Part shown: positions 36,360 to 44,810 of the stretch, one piece after another
How positions within the stretch are numbered: position 1 is the stretch's first letter
Layout: every line of letters starts with the position of its first letter
DNA from: B30-G6 sp964633115
GTDB lineage: Bacteria > Desulfobacterota > Desulfobacteria > Desulfobacterales > B30-G6
Direction: 5' to 3'
Assembly (NCBI GenBank): GCA_964633115.1
Contig: CAZWEO010000018.1
Coordinates: forward strand, 1 to 64,000
Length of the DNA: 64,000 bases
Made by a program: the position numbers and the translations under genes
The notes under the pieces: generated by a model
What the model was told of the DNA's origin: nothing
The model's database searches: none
Seen by the model: only the letters and a program-made list of their open reading frames with translations

Positions 36360-37382
36360 ATGATGAAAGCAGCGGTATATCGTCAAAAACAAGGTCTCGT
36401 CATTGAAGACATCCCCGTTCCGAGCGTCGAACCGGACCAGGTGCTAGTGAAGGTAAGCCACACGGGATTCTGCGGTACCGACCATAGCAACATTGAAAAC
36501 GGCGGATTGCAGGACGGCACGATTTTGGGTCATGAAACCAGCGGTATAGTGGTCGAATGCGGCCGAAAGATTACGCAGATACCCACTGGCATGCGCGTCA
36601 TTGTACGACCTTCGTTCTGCGGTGTCTGTGCGGATTGTCTGGCGGACCGTCCTTATCTTTGTAGGCAAAACCGCCGGTCCATTGGGATCGGGGATTTGCC
36701 GGGCGCCTTTACCGAGTATTTTATTGCCTACCCGGACATGCTCATTCCGATACCCGAATGTGTCGATCTCAAAAATGCAGCCCTGGCAGAGGCTTTTGCG
36801 GCTTCACTGCATGCTATTACCTGCGTAAAAAAGAAATCCGGTTCCGCCCTGGTAGTAGGCGGCGGCCCCGTCGGGCTGGCCTTGGTGCGGCTCCTGCATG
36901 TAACCGGATTTGAACCCATTCTGCTTTCAGAACCGGTAGCAGCCAAACGCAAGCTGGCCCTGGAATATGGCGCCGACTACGTGGTGGATCCCTTGAAAGA
37001 AGATTTGAACCAAACGGTTTTCAAGACAACCGGTGGGTATGTAGGTTATGAGACGGTTTTTGAATGCTCGGGCGTTCCGTCACAGGTTCAGGTATGTTTG
37101 GATGTGGCCGCAAACGGCGGCACCGTCTGTGTGGTCAGCATGATGTATGCAGACGTGCAAATCGTTCCCATGACGCTAAATTTCAAGGAAGTCTGGCTTA
37201 CCGGGTGTTATTCCAATACCCATGCAGAGAATCGAACGTGTCTGGAATGGATGAAATAGGGCAAACTGGATGGCAGGCCCTTGATAAGCGATCTGATTTC
37301 CCTGGAACAGCTGCCCGAAGTTTATAAGAAACGCATTCACACTGGAAAGGCCATCAAAGTGATGGTGGATATGGAGCAATAA
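36360..37382 (+). CDS. Zn-dependent alcohol dehydrogenase with in-frame TAG
   Basis: A medium-chain dehydrogenase/reductase: catalytic zinc ligands in GFCGTDHSN and GHETSG, the structural-zinc cysteines in CGVCADCLADRPYLC, and the Rossmann motif VVGGGPVGLALV. The frame is stopped by TAG at 37257-37259 (codon 300) but continues in frame for 40 more codons to TAA at 37380, with the normal C-terminal end (GRPLISDLISLEQLPEVY ... GKAIKVMV). Full length with the TAG read would be 340 residues, as usual for the family. Either a C-to-T nonsense mutation (CAG to TAG), pyrrolysine insertion or ordinary readthrough could explain it. The truncated form lacks the last helix and strand of the catalytic domain. 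Confidence 0.75.
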
Positions 37383-37385
37383 GAG

Positions 37386-37454
37386 CAGGCTGTAGGCTGA
37401 AGACTGATAGGCTATTAGGCGCCTACAGCTAAAATGCCTATAGTCTACAGCCTG
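37386..37454. repeat. Intergenic palindromic repeat, family B (copy 2)
   Basis: CAGGCTGTAG (37386-37395) pairs with CTACAGCCTG (37445-37454). Inside is the 19-mer (37387-37405) shared exactly with 6130-6148 on the other strand. It lies between convergent genes and may terminate both. Confidence 0.75.
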
Positions 37455-37459
37455 TTATT

Positions 37460-38938
37460 TTATGGTTTACGGCTTTTAGCCGACCGATACCATTCATCCA
37501 GCTTCAACAATTGTTGGGCCATCTGATAATGACCATCAGCAAATACCCCATAATCACCTCCGCCACCCATGGCTGAAGCAAATCGAACTGTATTGGCGTA
37601 AAACAGCCACTGATCAGCCCACAGTTTTTCCGAATATTCATTGAATGGATTTTGCGGATCGGCCAAGCCTGCCTGCCAGATATCCGACATGACCTGGGTT
37701 GTTGTCAGAGTGGTGGCATTGGTTTCCTGAATTGTATTCTCAAATCGTTGCCAAAAGCCTTTTACCCAGCTGGTTCCATGGCAATTCAGACAAACCTGCT
37801 GAAATTGGCTGGTGCGTTCGGCCTGCTGATCCGGGGTAATCAAGTATTCCTGAGCCGGTACGCCTGTCATGTCTGTTGGCAGAGGTTGCCCGGCGGCGTT
37901 GCGAATGATGCTGGTGTCCGGATTTTTGGGGTAGGGATGGGCATAGATTAATCCGAAAAGTCGCCAGGGAAGCCGATCGTTGAATCGGTGAGATCGCTGG
38001 GCCACCACCTCGCCTTCAGTATTGACCAGCAGACTGATATGGCAACTGGCACAAGTGGGTGCCGTGAAATCCTTACCAATCGTCCAGGGCACGGTTTTAA
38101 AATCCCATGTAGTTTTATGGGTTTCAAAAATATTGCCATGTTTGCTGGATGAATAGACCTTGTAAACCGGGACATCAGGCCCAACGTGGCATTCCTTGCA
38201 GGTATATGGCTTGCGGGCCATTTCTATGGAAAAGCGATGGCGGGGGTGGCAAGGCGTGCAGGCCCCCTTACTACCGTCAAGATTGATGCGTCCAACACCT
38301 TGATTGGGCCAGCCATTAATAATAGGAAATTCCAATTCTCCGGCAGCATCAGTATCCCGTACTTCCGTCCCTGTAACTTCTAATACCGTGCCATGGCAAT
38401 AGTAGCAGGCTTCAGCTTTGGTCAGCTCGCTTTCAGGCTCAAAATCTATTTTACCTTTATTTCGAACAGGTTTTCCAAGGATGCTGCGTTGCAGTTTTTG
38501 ATAGAGTTTGTTGCCGGCTAGATTTTTATAGGCATGGGCCATAAGGTTATGCGAATATTGTTCTGCCTCCACGGCATGGCAAGTTTGACAGTCGTTGGGG
38601 CTAACAACCACGTGAATATCGTATCCATTATGTTCAAAAGTGTCTTTATGGGATTCGGGGCGTAGCATATGACATTCGGCACAACCCACGACCGTATCTT
38701 TAAGGTCCTCCGGCACTGTTTTGCTGGATACCTTTAGAGCCAGTGCATCTGCCTGCATGGCTTGCATCGGCGTAGTCATGGCATGACGGCTCTGCTGCCA
38801 GTCTTCTACAATACCGGGTTGAAAGGTGGTATGGCAATCGATACATTCACTGGTTGCCTCGCTGATGGGCAAGTCCGCACTTGCTGTCAGCGCCGGAAGC
38901 AAAAAACAAATCAATAGAAAAGATACAGCAGGTCTCAT
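37460..38938 (-). CDS. Octaheme cytochrome c, hydroxylamine-oxidoreductase-like (HAO family)
   Basis: A 492-aa exported multiheme protein. The signal peptide is 1-21 (ALTASA). Eight CxxCH haem sites are visible: CIDCH, CAECH, CQTCH, CYYCH, CTPCH, CKECH, CASCH and CLNCH. The C-terminal block ANTVRFASAMGGGGDYGVFAD is shared with HAO-type octahaem proteins. In non-nitrifiers such proteins are proposed to reduce nitrite or hydroxylamine rather than oxidise hydroxylamine. A GGAGG lies 7 nt before the ATG. No quinol dehydrogenase (NrfH-type) gene is adjacent, so the electron donor is unknown. Confidence 0.88.
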   Translation of the reverse strand: MRPAVSFLLICFLLPALTASADLPISEATSECIDCHTTFQPGIVEDWQQSRHAMTTPMQAMQADALALKVSSKTVPEDLKDTVVGCAECHMLRPESHKDTFEHNGYDIHVVVSPNDCQTCHAVEAEQYSHNLMAHAYKNLAGNKLYQKLQRSILGKPVRNKGKIDFEPESELTKAEACYYCHGTVLEVTGTEVRDTDAAGELEFPIINGWPNQGVGRINLDGSKGACTPCHPRHRFSIEMARKPYTCKECHVGPDVPVYKVYSSSKHGNIFETHKTTWDFKTVPWTIGKDFTAPTCASCHISLLVNTEGEVVAQRSHRFNDRLPWRLFGLIYAHPYPKNPDTSIIRNAAGQPLPTDMTGVPAQEYLITPDQQAERTSQFQQVCLNCHGTSWVKGFWQRFENTIQETNATTLTTTQVMSDIWQAGLADPQNPFNEYSEKLWADQWLFYANTVRFASAMGGGGDYGVFADGHYQMAQQLLKLDEWYRSAKSRKP

Positions 38939-38984
38939 CAGGTTTCCTCCACCATTTATTTACACATCGTAATATATGAGTACT

Positions 38985-39013
38985 AGTTAAACCACAGACC
39001 GTGGTTAAGTCAA
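38985..39013 (-). promoter_or_regulatory. Possible promoter with central dyad for the octaheme cytochrome gene
   Basis: On the minus strand TTGACT and TTAACT are 17 nt apart. The spacer contains the dyad AACCAC-N5-GTGGTT (38990-39006), which could be an operator. The match to consensus is only moderate. Confidence 0.35.
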
Positions 39014-39130
39014 GAATTGGGTTGACACCCGAAAGGCTTCAAGGCACAAATAGCGAATTAATATAAAAAAAAACAATTCAAAATTAGTGAGAAATAAAAC
39101 GGTTTAGAGTTCGGGAGCCCAGGTTACTTT

Positions 39131-39730
39131 ATGAAAAGGAGATTGATTGTGAGATATATATGGATCGTTCTAACAATTTTTAGTGTGTTGGCCGGCAACG
39201 GCATAGCCCAAGAAACAGCTCAATCCAATCCACAGGTAGTTATGCAGACATCTAAGGGGGATATCGTTCTGGAACTTTATCTGGACAAGGCGCCCCTGAC
39301 TGTCCAAAATTTTATCCGATATATTGAGACCGGTTTTTACAACGGTACGATTTTTCACCGGGTAATACCCGGTTTTATGAATCAGGGTGGCGGTTTTTCA
39401 AAGGATATGGTTAAAAAACCCACTCAAGCGCCTATTCAAAATGAGGCTAACAATGGTCTTAAAAATGATCGTGGGACGATTGCCATGGCACGTACACCCG
39501 ATCCCCACAGCGCCACGGCCCAGTTCTTCATCAATACTGTGGATAATGCTTTTTTAAACTTCAAGAGCCAAACACCATCAGGATGGGGCTATGCAGTTTT
39601 CGGAAAGGTAATCAAAGGCATGGAGGTGGTGAATGCTATCTCCAAGGCGAAGACTGGTATTCAGGGACGATTCCGGGATGTGCCCAAAGTTCAGGTGGAG
39701 ATTATATCAATACGTAAAAAAGAATCTTAA
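39131..39730 (+). CDS. Periplasmic cyclophilin-type peptidyl-prolyl isomerase
   Basis: A 199-aa exported PPIase. The signal peptide is about 1-26 (GIAQ). The cyclophilin domain then shows FYNGTIFHRVIPGFMNQGGG (active-site Arg in FHRVI), NDRGTIAMARTPDPHSATAQFFIN and GYAVFGKVIKGMEVV. The length and motifs match PpiA/PpiB-type enzymes. It assists folding of exported proteins. It stands alone, divergent from the octaheme cytochrome and convergent with the nucleotidyltransferase gene 5 bp away. Confidence 0.93.
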   Translation: MKRRLIVRYIWIVLTIFSVLAGNGIAQETAQSNPQVVMQTSKGDIVLELYLDKAPLTVQNFIRYIETGFYNGTIFHRVIPGFMNQGGGFSKDMVKKPTQAPIQNEANNGLKNDRGTIAMARTPDPHSATAQFFINTVDNAFLNFKSQTPSGWGYAVFGKVIKGMEVVNAISKAKTGIQGRFRDVPKVQVEIISIRKKES

Positions 39731-39735
39731 AGCAC

Positions 39736-40239
39736 CTATTCTTTGTTTTTTAGCTGGAGCGTCTCTTTGTATATTTGTAGACGATATTTTTCCTGGGGAT
39801 CGGTCGCATTTTTTTTAAGATCGATCATGCTTTCTATATCCAAAACTCTAAGCATTTTTCCACTGAATTCAATTTCAACCGTCAGTGGTAACAATTCCTC
39901 ATAACCCATATTTTTTTCAATTGTTGATAATACATCCAATGGCCCTAAACTAGTTACCATGAGTTGGTGACCAAGACCTTGAAAATTTAATTTATTTGCG
40001 GGTATGATTGTTTCATCAGGCCGGCGCTGATATGCGTCAACTGATTTCAGAAATTTAATCAGTCGGGCGATATTTTCATCGGTAGGACGATGAACGATAT
40101 CTAAATCAAAGGTTGTTATAGGCGCTCCTTGTGCAACTGCTGCTAAACCGCCTACAACGATGAACTCAATCTGAGCGTCTAGTAACCTTTTCAGAAGTAT
40201 ACTTAGGTCGGATACTGGAGGCTTTCTGCTTGAAGGCAT
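39736..40239 (-). CDS. Nucleotidyltransferase-fold protein
   Basis: A 167-aa protein. The stretch EFIVVGGLAAVAQGAPITTFDLDIVH carries the GG-x-A ... T-x-D-x-D signature of MNT/AbiEii-like nucleotidyltransferases, with two acidic metal ligands. The remainder, LGPLDVLSTIEKNMGYEELL and VLDIESMIDLKKNA, is typical of small stand-alone members near mobile or toxin-antitoxin loci. Its start lies inside the small upstream gene (about 74-bp overlap). Whether the pair forms a toxin-antitoxin module is not shown. Confidence 0.75.
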   Translation of the reverse strand: MPSSRKPPVSDLSILLKRLLDAQIEFIVVGGLAAVAQGAPITTFDLDIVHRPTDENIARLIKFLKSVDAYQRRPDETIIPANKLNFQGLGHQLMVTSLGPLDVLSTIEKNMGYEELLPLTVEIEFSGKMLRVLDIESMIDLKKNATDPQEKYRLQIYKETLQLKNKE

Positions 40240-40360
40240 ATCGTAAGTCCAATATTGCTTTTATAGTATTGTCGTTCGTTCGTAACCTTTCCTCTGGTGA
40301 TAAATTTAAAAAAAACTTGATAAGACTGGGATCACAATGTTGCGAAGTGTCTTTTTTCAT
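40166..40360 (-). CDS. Small protein upstream of and overlapping the nucleotidyltransferase gene
   Basis: A 64-aa frame starting at ATG 40360. The first 50 residues (PSLIKFFLNLSPEERLRTNDNTIKAI..., an amphipathic helical pattern) look like a real small protein; the last part overlaps the nucleotidyltransferase gene in another frame. It has the size and position of an antitoxin or accessory subunit. I do not recognise a family, and the protein-coding call is moderate. Confidence 0.5.
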   Translation of the reverse strand: MKKDTSQHCDPSLIKFFLNLSPEERLRTNDNTIKAILDLRYAFKQKASSIRPKYTSEKVTRRSD

Positions 40361-40461
40361 ATAGCTATCTTATTTAGTATAGAAGAAAGGATTATGATGC
40401 TCAGATTCTAGGTATCCTAATCCTATATCGATGGCAAGAATATCCAACGCTTTTATGAATC

Positions 40462-41250
40462 TTAGTCATCAGCCTTGATAAAGTCATAGATGCGCTTGTC
40501 CCGCTCGGATAGCGATTCTCCCTGTTCATATATTTTATCCAAAAAGTAGTGATAAAAATCATGGCGTAAACTATCCCGGTTTGCGATGACGAACCAGTGG
40601 TTGCGTGTCCATATGAATGGCGAGTGGTCCGTATTTCCGGTTTGAAATATTCCAGCGATGGCTTCGGATTTGTCAGCGATAATATCGATGGATTTCCCGC
40701 CTAATTTATCTTGAAGGTTTCCCACGTTGGGATGGGAAACTTGAATCTCATAGGTCAAATCCATGGGTCCCATGGCAATAAATCGTACGCCTACATCGCG
40801 CTGAATGGCTGCATCGATATTCTTGCGCAGATGCTGCCATGTATCTGGAAAGACACGAATGTAGAGCTCCTGTGAGGCAGAATTAATGATGTCATTTGCT
40901 TTGGCAATTACTTCTGTCTGGCCATTTAAAGTGAACAGGTATTCAAAACTGGATTGCCGGCCCATGGCCTCCAACTGATCGTCCAGGCTTTTCAGGTTGG
41001 ACTCAAATTGACCCCGCAAGCGTTTTTTCAATTCCTCCAGCGGCAAAGGCACATATAATCCCTTTTCGATCTCGAACACGATCTTTTTGGAAGCAAGACC
41101 CCGCAGCACATCATATATCCGTGATCTGGCGATGCCGGATAGCTTGCTCAGCTGGGAGCCGTTGGCAGGATGTTTAGCTAATAAGGCCAGATAGCACGAA
41201 GATTCGTATTTTGAGAATGCAAAATCTCTTAAAATGGCGCTAAGATCCAT
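40462..41250 (-). CDS. TrmB-family transcriptional regulator
   Basis: A 262-aa regulator. The N-terminal winged helix (about 1-75) includes LAKHPANGSQLSKLSGIARSRIYDVLRGLASK, characteristic of TrmB, followed by a short coiled helix and a C-terminal effector domain (PLD-like; AIAGIFQTGNTDHSPFIWTRNHWFVIANRD). TrmB proteins are mostly archaeal sugar-responsive regulators, with scattered bacterial members. The gene is divergent from an aminotransferase gene across 451 bp that contain several dyads and a strong promoter, so it most likely controls that gene and itself. Confidence 0.87.
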   Translation of the reverse strand: MDLSAILRDFAFSKYESSCYLALLAKHPANGSQLSKLSGIARSRIYDVLRGLASKKIVFEIEKGLYVPLPLEELKKRLRGQFESNLKSLDDQLEAMGRQSSFEYLFTLNGQTEVIAKANDIINSASQELYIRVFPDTWQHLRKNIDAAIQRDVGVRFIAMGPMDLTYEIQVSHPNVGNLQDKLGGKSIDIIADKSEAIAGIFQTGNTDHSPFIWTRNHWFVIANRDSLRHDFYHYFLDKIYEQGESLSERDKRIYDFIKADD

Positions 41251-41376
41251 ATCTTCCCCTCAGACAGTAGTTATAAAATAAGTGATATCATAATAATAAT
41301 AGATTGTTATGCTTTCGTCCCAGGAGAGTCCAATACAGTTGCGTAGAAGCTTATATAGTCCTAAACTGAGCGTTTT

Positions 41377-41443
41377 AAATTTTAAGAATGTTGTAATTCT
41401 TATTTAATTTAAAGGATTACATCTATTTGAATTCTTAAAATTT
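41377..41443. promoter_or_regulatory. Cluster of TAAGAAT/ATTCTTA operator-like half sites
   Basis: The motif occurs at 41383-41389 and, inverted, at 41396-41402 and 41431-41437. The 13-bp arms 41377-41389 and 41431-41443 are perfect complements. The cluster lies midway in the regulator-aminotransferase intergenic region. The surrounding 41251-41376 is AT-rich, without a gene. Confidence 0.5.
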
Positions 41444-41574
41444 GAAACCAGTTGGGATTGCCGATCTCACCACATCTACGGAGTAGCTAGCGTCAATCTC
41501 GACAATCGTTCAATCAATGATAATATAATATAGATACGATATCAAAATAAAAAAGGATCAATAAATGGAATGTC

Positions 41575-41604
41575 TTGACACAAAAATTCCTGGCATGGTA
41601 TAAT
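41575..41604 (+). promoter_or_regulatory. sigma70 promoter of the aminotransferase gene
   Basis: TTGACA (41575-41580) and TATAAT (41599-41604) both match the consensus perfectly, with an 18-nt spacer, about 98 bp upstream of the start codon. Confidence 0.75.
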
Positions 41605-41624
41605 GTTGCTACCTTGTTAGCAAC
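41605..41624 (+). promoter_or_regulatory. 20-bp dyad operator at the transcription start
   Basis: GTTGCTA-N6-TAGCAAC begins immediately after the -10 box, so a bound protein would cover the start of transcription. The divergent TrmB regulator is the obvious candidate to bind it. Confidence 0.6.
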
Positions 41625-41701
41625 ATATGAGGTGTTGAATTATATCCTTATGAGCCAAATGCCTGGATTAAATCGGGCGGTTCGTGCAAGGAGGTGCAAT
41701 C

Positions 41702-42991
41702 ATGCTAAACATACCCATTCCATTATACGATACACCAGTTCTTGGTTTTTCCAACCGGTCAGACGAGGCTGTCTTCGCCCTGGAGCAGACATCGGGTGCG
41801 AATCATTATAACCGTTTAAACGTCGTTGTCAGGAATGCCCAGGGAAGCTGGATAACAGATATCAACGGCAAAAAGTATCTGGATTGCCTGGCAGCATACT
41901 CGGCTGCAAATTTGGGCCATCACCATCCAAAGGTAGTCAATGCCATGATTCGGGCGCTGAGCGGCAATTATGCCTCAGTGATTTCCAATGTTGTCTACAC
42001 GGATCCATTGGCCTTATTTCTTTCCAAAACAGCAGAATTTGTACCCCAGTTGGGACCACGATTCGGCGCCAATGGCAATAAGGTCATGCCCAAGAACGGT
42101 GGGGTGGAATCAGTTGAGACCGCAATAAAAATGGCGCGTTTCTATGGCTGGAAGAGAAAAAATATTCCCGATGGCAAACAAGAGTTGATTGTATTCGATA
42201 ACAATTTTCATGGACGCATGATTACAACTATTTCCTTTTCCTCCCAGGAAAAATATCGTGCCGGCTTTGGGCCGTTGACCCCAGGTTTTGTACACGTAGA
42301 ATTTGGCAATTTGGAAGCGGTGGCCGCTGCCATAACCAAAAATACTTGTGGTATACTGGTTGAACCCTTTCAAGGAGAAGGGGGCATGCGTATTCCACCC
42401 ACTGGGTTTTTAAAAGGGCTTCGCCGTATTGCTGACGAACACGATCTCCTTTTGATATTGGATGAAATTCAGGTGGGCCTGGGTCGAACCGGTAAAAATT
42501 TCTGTTTCCAACACGAAGAGATCATTCCAGACGGGCTTATACTTGGTAAAGCATTATCGGGCGGTCTGGTACCGCTATCGGTATTTGTTACCAATGCCGA
42601 GCTCATGGACCTGGCCTTCAATATCGGTTCCGACGGATCGACCTTTGGCGGCTATCCGCTGGCATGTGTTGCCGGTATAACCGCTTTGGAAGTCCTGCAA
42701 GAAGAAAAACTGGCCCACCGAGCCGCAGTTCAAGGTCAAAAACTAAAAGACTGTATTGAGAAGATTGCCTTACGATCCCCACACGTTAAAGAAGTTCGCG
42801 GAAAGGGACTCTTTATAGGTATTGAGGTGAAACATGGTGATGCCATGCATTTTTGCCGTAAGCTGTTAGACCTGCGTATTATCGTCAATGACAGTCACGG
42901 TCATACCATCCGCATATCACCACCGCTAAATATCAGTGATGATGAAATAAAATTTTTGCTCAATGGTTTGGAAAAAGTGCTTTTGACCTAA
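41702..42991 (+). CDS. Class III PLP aminotransferase (ornithine/acetylornithine/GABA type)
   Basis: A 429-aa aminotransferase. It has NAQGSWITDINGKKYLDCLAAYSAANLGH, the FDNNFHGRMI segment, LDEIQVGLGRTGKNF (Asp binding the pyridine N) and GKALSGGLVPLS with the Schiff-base lysine. ATG 41702 has AAGGAGG with good spacing; the in-frame GTG at 41684 lies before that site. Ornithine 5-aminotransferase fits best by eye (STFGGYPLACVAG), but 4-aminobutyrate or another omega-amino acid is possible. Regulation by the divergent TrmB protein is inferred from the dyads upstream. Confidence 0.88.
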   Translation: MLNIPIPLYDTPVLGFSNRSDEAVFALEQTSGANHYNRLNVVVRNAQGSWITDINGKKYLDCLAAYSAANLGHHHPKVVNAMIRALSGNYASVISNVVYTDPLALFLSKTAEFVPQLGPRFGANGNKVMPKNGGVESVETAIKMARFYGWKRKNIPDGKQELIVFDNNFHGRMITTISFSSQEKYRAGFGPLTPGFVHVEFGNLEAVAAAITKNTCGILVEPFQGEGGMRIPPTGFLKGLRRIADEHDLLLILDEIQVGLGRTGKNFCFQHEEIIPDGLILGKALSGGLVPLSVFVTNAELMDLAFNIGSDGSTFGGYPLACVAGITALEVLQEEKLAHRAAVQGQKLKDCIEKIALRSPHVKEVRGKGLFIGIEVKHGDAMHFCRKLLDLRIIVNDSHGHTIRISPPLNISDDEIKFLLNGLEKVLLT

Positions 42992-43028
42992 GTGTACTGA
43001 AAATATCGAGAAACCAAAATGGTTTGCG

Positions 43029-43066
43029 CATCCCCTGTTTTTATAATAGGTCGAAATAGGGGATGG
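43029..43066 (+). terminator. Hairpin after the aminotransferase gene
   Basis: CATCCCCT pairs with AGGGGATG, extended by T/A pairs, around a loop of about 14 nt. This is a plausible rho-independent terminator with a weak U tract. Confidence 0.5.
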
Positions 43067-43243
43067 GTATCCATTTATATCTTTTAAATGAGGCCTTTTT
43101 AGCGGTTTCATAGGGAAGTTAAGTCGTCCTCATATCCCCACCTAGCTTTTCATTGCGAATACCCTCACAATTTGTAATTATTGTTTTGAACCACAACACT
43201 CCCTGTTCATAGATTTCAAAAACACACTAACAGCGAGAATAGT

Positions 43244-44400
43244 ATGAATCCCATACAAAAGATGATTCAAATGAATCTAAAGCGACGTGCGTTTATTCGA
43301 TGGCTTTTGAAACTGATTTCTTCAATAGCTCTATTTTCAATTTTTAGGGACGTGCGAAATAAAAATAAACGCGCATTTGCGGCTCCGGCTAATAACCAAG
43401 TCAGCCCATCCAATAACAAAGAATCAGTGGTGCTGCAGAGCAGCAATCGACAGCAGATTCTGCTGAAAAACGGGCTGATTTTAGACGGTACCGGCAATAA
43501 GGCTTTCAAGGGCTCACTGCTGATTAATGGTGATAAAATTGAAGATGTGATTGCTTCTGACGTAGTTTTTGATGGTCCTAACATTGACTGTTCGGGCCAA
43601 GTAATTGCGCCCGGGATTATTGACATGCATTCGCATATGGACTGGGTGACCGCGGCGTTTCGTTTGGCCTGCAATATGAACCCGATGTTTTTGTTACCTT
43701 GGATGAATTTAAACAGATCGCTAATTTGGTGAAGCAGAAAGATAAAATCATTACCGTCCATATGAAGGCCTACTCCGCGCTTTCCGGCACGTATCCACTG
43801 GAACTTTTCGGCACACCCCACAACCTGTTGGCAATCGAAGATATTCAGATCACCAAGGCCAACCATCCGGATTTGGAACAATACAACGGTATGTTTCTAA
43901 AAGAAATTGCCCATAAACGCAACATGGGAGAATTTGAAAACTTTATTGATTTTGTTCAGAAATCAAACGGTATTGCTGCGGTTTTAAATCACCGCTACAG
44001 CAATTTAGACCAGGTAAAAGCCATGATCGCCCATCCCGCGGCCTTGTTCCAGACTGATGCGACCGTTCATCTTGAAGGCGTACAAAACCCGGCCGCTTTT
44101 GGCAACTTCCCCAGAATTTTACAATATGCTCGCGATTTCAATCTAACCAGCCTCGAAGACGTGGTTCATAAAATGACCGGAGCTTCAGCCGACCGATTTG
44201 GGATAAAGGATCGTGGGACCTTAATAAAAAACAAAGCCGCCGACGTGGTGGTATTTGATTGGCAAAAAGTCAAAGACAATAACACCGACGACCGCACATC
44301 CGAGACACCCAGCGGAATCGATTATGTGTTTATCAATGGTGTCTCAGCCCTCAAGAAGGGTAACCTGAATCCAGAAGTAGGACCAGGACAGATAATTTAA
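43244..44400 (+). pseudogene. N-acyl-D-amino-acid deacylase (D-aminoacylase), internally deleted
   Basis: The 5' part (43244-43732) encodes a twin-arginine-like leader (KRRAFIRWL) and the amidohydrolase start LLKNGLILDGTGNKAFKGSL, up to the metal site IDMHSHMDW. It then goes out of frame. The 3' part, in another frame (good from about 43662: SFGLQYEPDVFVTLDEF), runs through KANHPDLEQYNGMFLKEIA and RFGIKDRGTLIKNKAADVVVFD to 44400. About 120 residues between HSHMDW and SFGLQYEP are missing, and a second gap follows 'LAIED'. The enzyme cannot be active. This is a decaying gene, suggesting recent loss of D-amino-acid derivative use. Confidence 0.82.
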
Positions 44401-44810
44401 GCTTGTCCAATGTCACCACCTACCTGCCAGCAAATGTAAATAAAAAGCCCCGCGCTCACCAAATTATTTGAACTTAATGCCCTCAGGTTCTCTCCTTGAT
44501 GGATCAAACCATTGGTTTAACATCCGATCTAACAATATTTCCGATCAATTTTAAACGTGATTGCAGCTGTGATTTCAATAAGTTCTACCGGGAACAATCC
44601 GGAATGCACAAATGCAAATCTTCAGCGAATACCCATATTAAAAATTTGAGCCAACTTTTTTATAATTTGCTCAAGTTTTTAAGTGCATCTGCCGAAGAAT
44701 ACAGTTAGAAATATTAAAGGCCAGAAAACAGCTTTTAAAAGGCACCTCGACCCGACAACGCAATTTATGGCAAAATGGAGCCAAGGCCGTATACTCAAAG
44801 GAGGTTAGCA
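44401..44810. other. 410-bp spacer without a supported gene
   Basis: A short frame at 44496-44708 has no recognisable protein character. A TTGAGC-N17-GCTCAA dyad (44646-44674) is present. The Shine-Dalgarno AAAGGAGG of the rhodanese gene ends near 44804. Confidence 0.4.

Noticed and set aside
37257..37259. Pyrrolysine as an established reading of this TAG
   Set aside because: No pyl gene or mttB-type gene is in the window; a CAG-to-TAG mutation is equally likely, so it is reported only as a possibility.
44496..44708. 70-aa reading frame upstream of the rhodanese gene
   Set aside because: No recognisable domain, no good ribosome site, and it lies in decayed sequence.
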